Under the pieces are notes generated by a model. It ran no database searches. It saw only the letters and a list, made by a program, of their open reading frames with translations, and had not been told where the DNA came from. Shown here piece by piece: positions 61,645 to 64,000 of a stretch of 64,000 nucleotides of DNA. Each line of letters begins with the position of its first letter. Positions within the stretch are counted from its first letter, which is position 1. The position numbers and the translations under genes were made by a program. The stretch is taken from positions 1 through 64,000 of the forward strand of contig JAZDFC010000019.1 of the NCBI GenBank assembly GCA_043808235.1, in the 5' to 3' direction. The DNA comes from JAZDFC01 sp043808235 (lineage in GTDB: Bacteria; Bacteroidota; Ignavibacteria; Ignavibacteriales; Melioribacteraceae).

Positions 61645-64000
61645 TTATTCATATCTTAAACTCTCCACAGGATTAACCGAAGCAGTTCTTAATGATTGCA
61701 CTACGACAATCGTAAGTGAAATTAAAAGTCCAAATACAATTGCAACCGCAGGATAAATCCATGAGATTTCAATCCGGTAAGCGAATGTTTCGAGCCAGTT
61801 ATTAATCAGCAGTAATATTATAACTACAGCTAATGCCGAGCTGATGATCGAAATCACTGCTATTTCTTTTGAAAGCAAAAGTAGGATATCTTTAATTGAA
61901 GCGCCCAATACTTTCCGTACACCGATTTCCTTTTTCCTTCTCGCGGTAGTGATCGCAGTTGTACTGGCAAGTCCAACCATAGAGATGATTAATGAAATTA
62001 CCGTGAAGAAATAAATCGTGTCGGAAAAACGCAGATCAGATTCATATGTTTTGGCAAACTCGTCGTCGCTGAACGACATTTTCATTATTGTATCCGGGAA
62101 AAACTCTTTCCATTTCTTTTCAACTAACTTGATTGCATCCCGCGCAAAACCGTCTTTATAGCGTATAGCCATTTTCAAAAGAAAACTTTCGGATTTCATC
62201 ATCGCCAGCGGAAGAGCTTCCTTATATAATGACTGGGCATAAAAATTCTTTACTACTCCGCAAATAGTCCGTTTGTTATCATTTATAATTACTTGCTGGT
62301 TTACAGCTTTATCGAATCCGAATTTTTTTGCGGCTATTTCATTAATTACAACCTTGTCTGATGCAGATTTATCGTCATAAAAAGAACCTTCTACCAACTT
62401 TAAGCCGAGAGTGGAAGCGAAATTCTCATCGCATGTAATAAATTGAGTTGAAACACCTTTGTCCGGCGCTAATGCCGATGCAATATTGCTTGTCAACGTA
62501 TTTCCAACCGAGGGCGGAAGCGATGAAGCGACGCTTGCGTTTGAAATTATCCCGGTCTGCTTTAATTCTTTGATGAAAGAGGGAACTTTAGTCATTTGAT
62601 CGTCGCTCGGTATATCGACAATCAAATAATTCTCTTTGTTGTAACCGAGATCGGAATTAATCATATAATTCATCTGCCGGTTTATCACGATTCCGCCGAT
62701 CAACAATCCGATGAACACAACGAACTGAAATGAAATTAATGCTCTGCGCAAGAATGATTTCGTAGAAATTACTTTTCCATAACTCGAAAAACTTTTATGT
62801 GAGAATTGCTTCAGCGAATTGAATGCGTTATATAATCCCGAAAATATTCCAACTAAAATTGTGAGAAGTAGAATGTAAATTATATAATCCGTATTTTGAG
62901 CAGAGTACAAAACTAAATCCCTATCGAGGAATTTTGACATTGCCGGTTTGATGAGTTCGACAAACAGCAGTGCAAAAGGAAGAGATATCAGCGCAAACAA
63001 AACCGATTCCATGAGCGATTGATAAAACAAATGATATTTGCCGGCGCCGAGTACCTTTTTAATTCCGTATTCCTTCTCGCGCAACGATGAGCGTGCGGTT
63101 GTGATATTAATAAAGTTAATACATGCAATCAGTAAAATTAGAAATGCTATTGCGGTAAAAAGATTCACTTTTTCTATTGATCCTCTTTTACCAAAGAAGT
63201 GATGTATATAAGATGAATACAAATGGATATCTTTTAACGGCATAAGGCTCATGAAATCAGACTTTCTATAATCAGGTATATGATTTTCTTTTATGGATTT
63301 AAAGGCGCCTTTCAGTTGGGCAAGCGACCTACCTTCGTTCAATTGGAAATAGGTTGTGTAACTATTCATGCCCCATTCATTTTCTAAAAAATATGGTGGG
63401 ATTAGAGATCGATTATAGTCAATTGTTTGTATTAGATCCGGCTGAAAATGGCTATTTACAGGTCTATTTTTGAATATACCGGCGACGAGAAAATTCTCAT
63501 CTTTATTTTCATTCCTTATTTGAATTTGCTTCCCGACGACATCGTCATTATTAAATATATTGCGGCTTAATTTTTCCGAGATGTAAATGGAATTGGTTGT
63601 CTCCTCGAAAGTTTTTTTATTGCCGCGTATTAATTCTATCGGAAGAATTTCAAGCGCTGTCGGGTCAGCATAGTAAATGTTATCTATCGGGAATAATTTA
63701 TCCTTCCAAATTATTCTGAATTTTTCCGGTGAATATGAGTCGCCGATCTGTCCGCATTTGGCGATGGATGAATAATTCTCGCGGAAGATTTTCGACAGGA
63801 TATAAGGGGAAGTACCGTAAGCATTTTCTTTATCCTTATCGCTCCAGTAAAACGCATAAATCTTCGACAGATTTTTCTGCGAAGATTCATAATTCGTTTC
63901 GATTAGAATGTAATTTAAAATTAGAAATGAAACCGCCATTCCAATAGCGAGACCGAGAATACTAATAGCAGAATAACTTTTATTCTGCATGATATTTCTG
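61645..64000 (-). CDS. MacB/FtsX-type ABC permease (array member 6), 5' end outside window
   Basis: At least 785 codons are open. An ATG at 63990 exists, but the frame runs on to the right edge and reads RNIMQNKSYSAISILGLAIG, so the usual start (a few residues like M.KNY.K.A) lies outside. It has the typical domain plan with coupling helices KEYGIKKVLGAGKYHL and KEIGVRKVLGASIKDI and ends NPVESLRYE. Only the extreme N-terminus is missing. Confidence 0.92.
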   Translation of the reverse strand, partial: RNIMQNKSYSAISILGLAIGMAVSFLILNYILIETNYESSQKNLSKIYAFYWSDKDKENAYGTSPYILSKIFRENYSSIAKCGQIGDSYSPEKFRIIWKDKLFPIDNIYYADPTALEILPIELIRGNKKTFEETTNSIYISEKLSRNIFNNDDVVGKQIQIRNENKDENFLVAGIFKNRPVNSHFQPDLIQTIDYNRSLIPPYFLENEWGMNSYTTYFQLNEGRSLAQLKGAFKSIKENHIPDYRKSDFMSLMPLKDIHLYSSYIHHFFGKRGSIEKVNLFTAIAFLILLIACINFINITTARSSLREKEYGIKKVLGAGKYHLFYQSLMESVLFALISLPFALLFVELIKPAMSKFLDRDLVLYSAQNTDYIIYILLLTILVGIFSGLYNAFNSLKQFSHKSFSSYGKVISTKSFLRRALISFQFVVFIGLLIGGIVINRQMNYMINSDLGYNKENYLIVDIPSDDQMTKVPSFIKELKQTGIISNASVASSLPPSVGNTLTSNIASALAPDKGVSTQFITCDENFASTLGLKLVEGSFYDDKSASDKVVINEIAAKKFGFDKAVNQQVIINDNKRTICGVVKNFYAQSLYKEALPLAMMKSESFLLKMAIRYKDGFARDAIKLVEKKWKEFFPDTIMKMSFSDDEFAKTYESDLRFSDTIYFFTVISLIISMVGLASTTAITTARRKKEIGVRKVLGASIKDILLLLSKEIAVISIISSALAVVIILLLINNWLETFAYRIEISWIYPAVAIVFGLLISLTIVVVQSLRTASVNPVESLRYE

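Overview
The window looks like chromosomal DNA of a Bacteroidota/Chlorobiota-type bacterium, most likely of the Ignavibacteria. The main evidence is four secreted proteins ending in a type IX secretion sorting domain with the wording NYPNPFNPTT. Supporting evidence is the multi-copy FtsX-like permeases ending in NPVESLKYE, a DUF5687 permease, a FISUMP-domain lipoprotein and DUF4369/TlpA lipoproteins. The assignment to Ignavibacteria is an inference from these protein styles; there is no rRNA or tRNA in the window.

Layout. 1-7919: a truncated secreted GH3 glycosidase and two large surface proteins of the type IX class, all on the minus strand. 8460-12475: a 56-residue protein and a propeller-type histidine kinase with its NarL/LuxR-type regulator. 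12732-15770: a plus-strand run of ion and energy genes (MntP, a small membrane protein, inorganic pyrophosphatase, Ca2+/Na+ exchanger). 15830-22470 (minus): CPBP protease, beta-barrel protein, large M14 carboxypeptidase of the type IX class, ECF sigma factor and three very small membrane proteins that I recognise only by reading the strand directly. 22702-31337 (plus): membrane pyrophosphatase hppA with a one-base frameshift near its 3' end, PH-domain/zinc-ribbon protein, AAA/DUF4143 ATPase preceded by a palindrome array, DUF5687 permease with an inserted starch-binding-like domain plus its ATPase, and a TlpA-like protein.

31400-32370 holds a REP-associated tyrosine transposase (RAYT) enclosed by about nine short palindromes whose stems co-vary; two further copies lie at 60670-60749. 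32389-34631: DsrE-like protein and a LytTR/LytS two-component pair. 35243-41181: a TMGG-repeat DUF4097-like protein, two TlpA-like proteins, a CBM9-like/esterase fusion and a 72-codon remnant of a second copy of that esterase. 41438-47563: FISUMP lipoprotein, trypsin-like protease, a beta-propeller type IX protein, HEAT protein, cysteine hydrolase, membrane protein and glycosyltransferase. 47724-64000 (minus): six MacB/FtsX-type permeases and two LolD/MacB-type ATPases in one array. One permease is split by an in-frame TAA, and the last runs off the right edge.

The window is unusually rich in dispersed repeats: RAYT-linked REPs, GTAGAGAC and GTAGAGCG palindromes, AAATGG-type low-complexity inverted repeats and several one-copy hairpins. 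Some sit inside coding sequence, notably in the C-terminal modules of type IX proteins, where they are translated in frame. The most interesting candidates for follow-up are the RAYT/REP set, the repeat-bearing sorting-domain genes, the CBM20-bearing permease, the TMGG solenoid and the small membrane-protein cluster.
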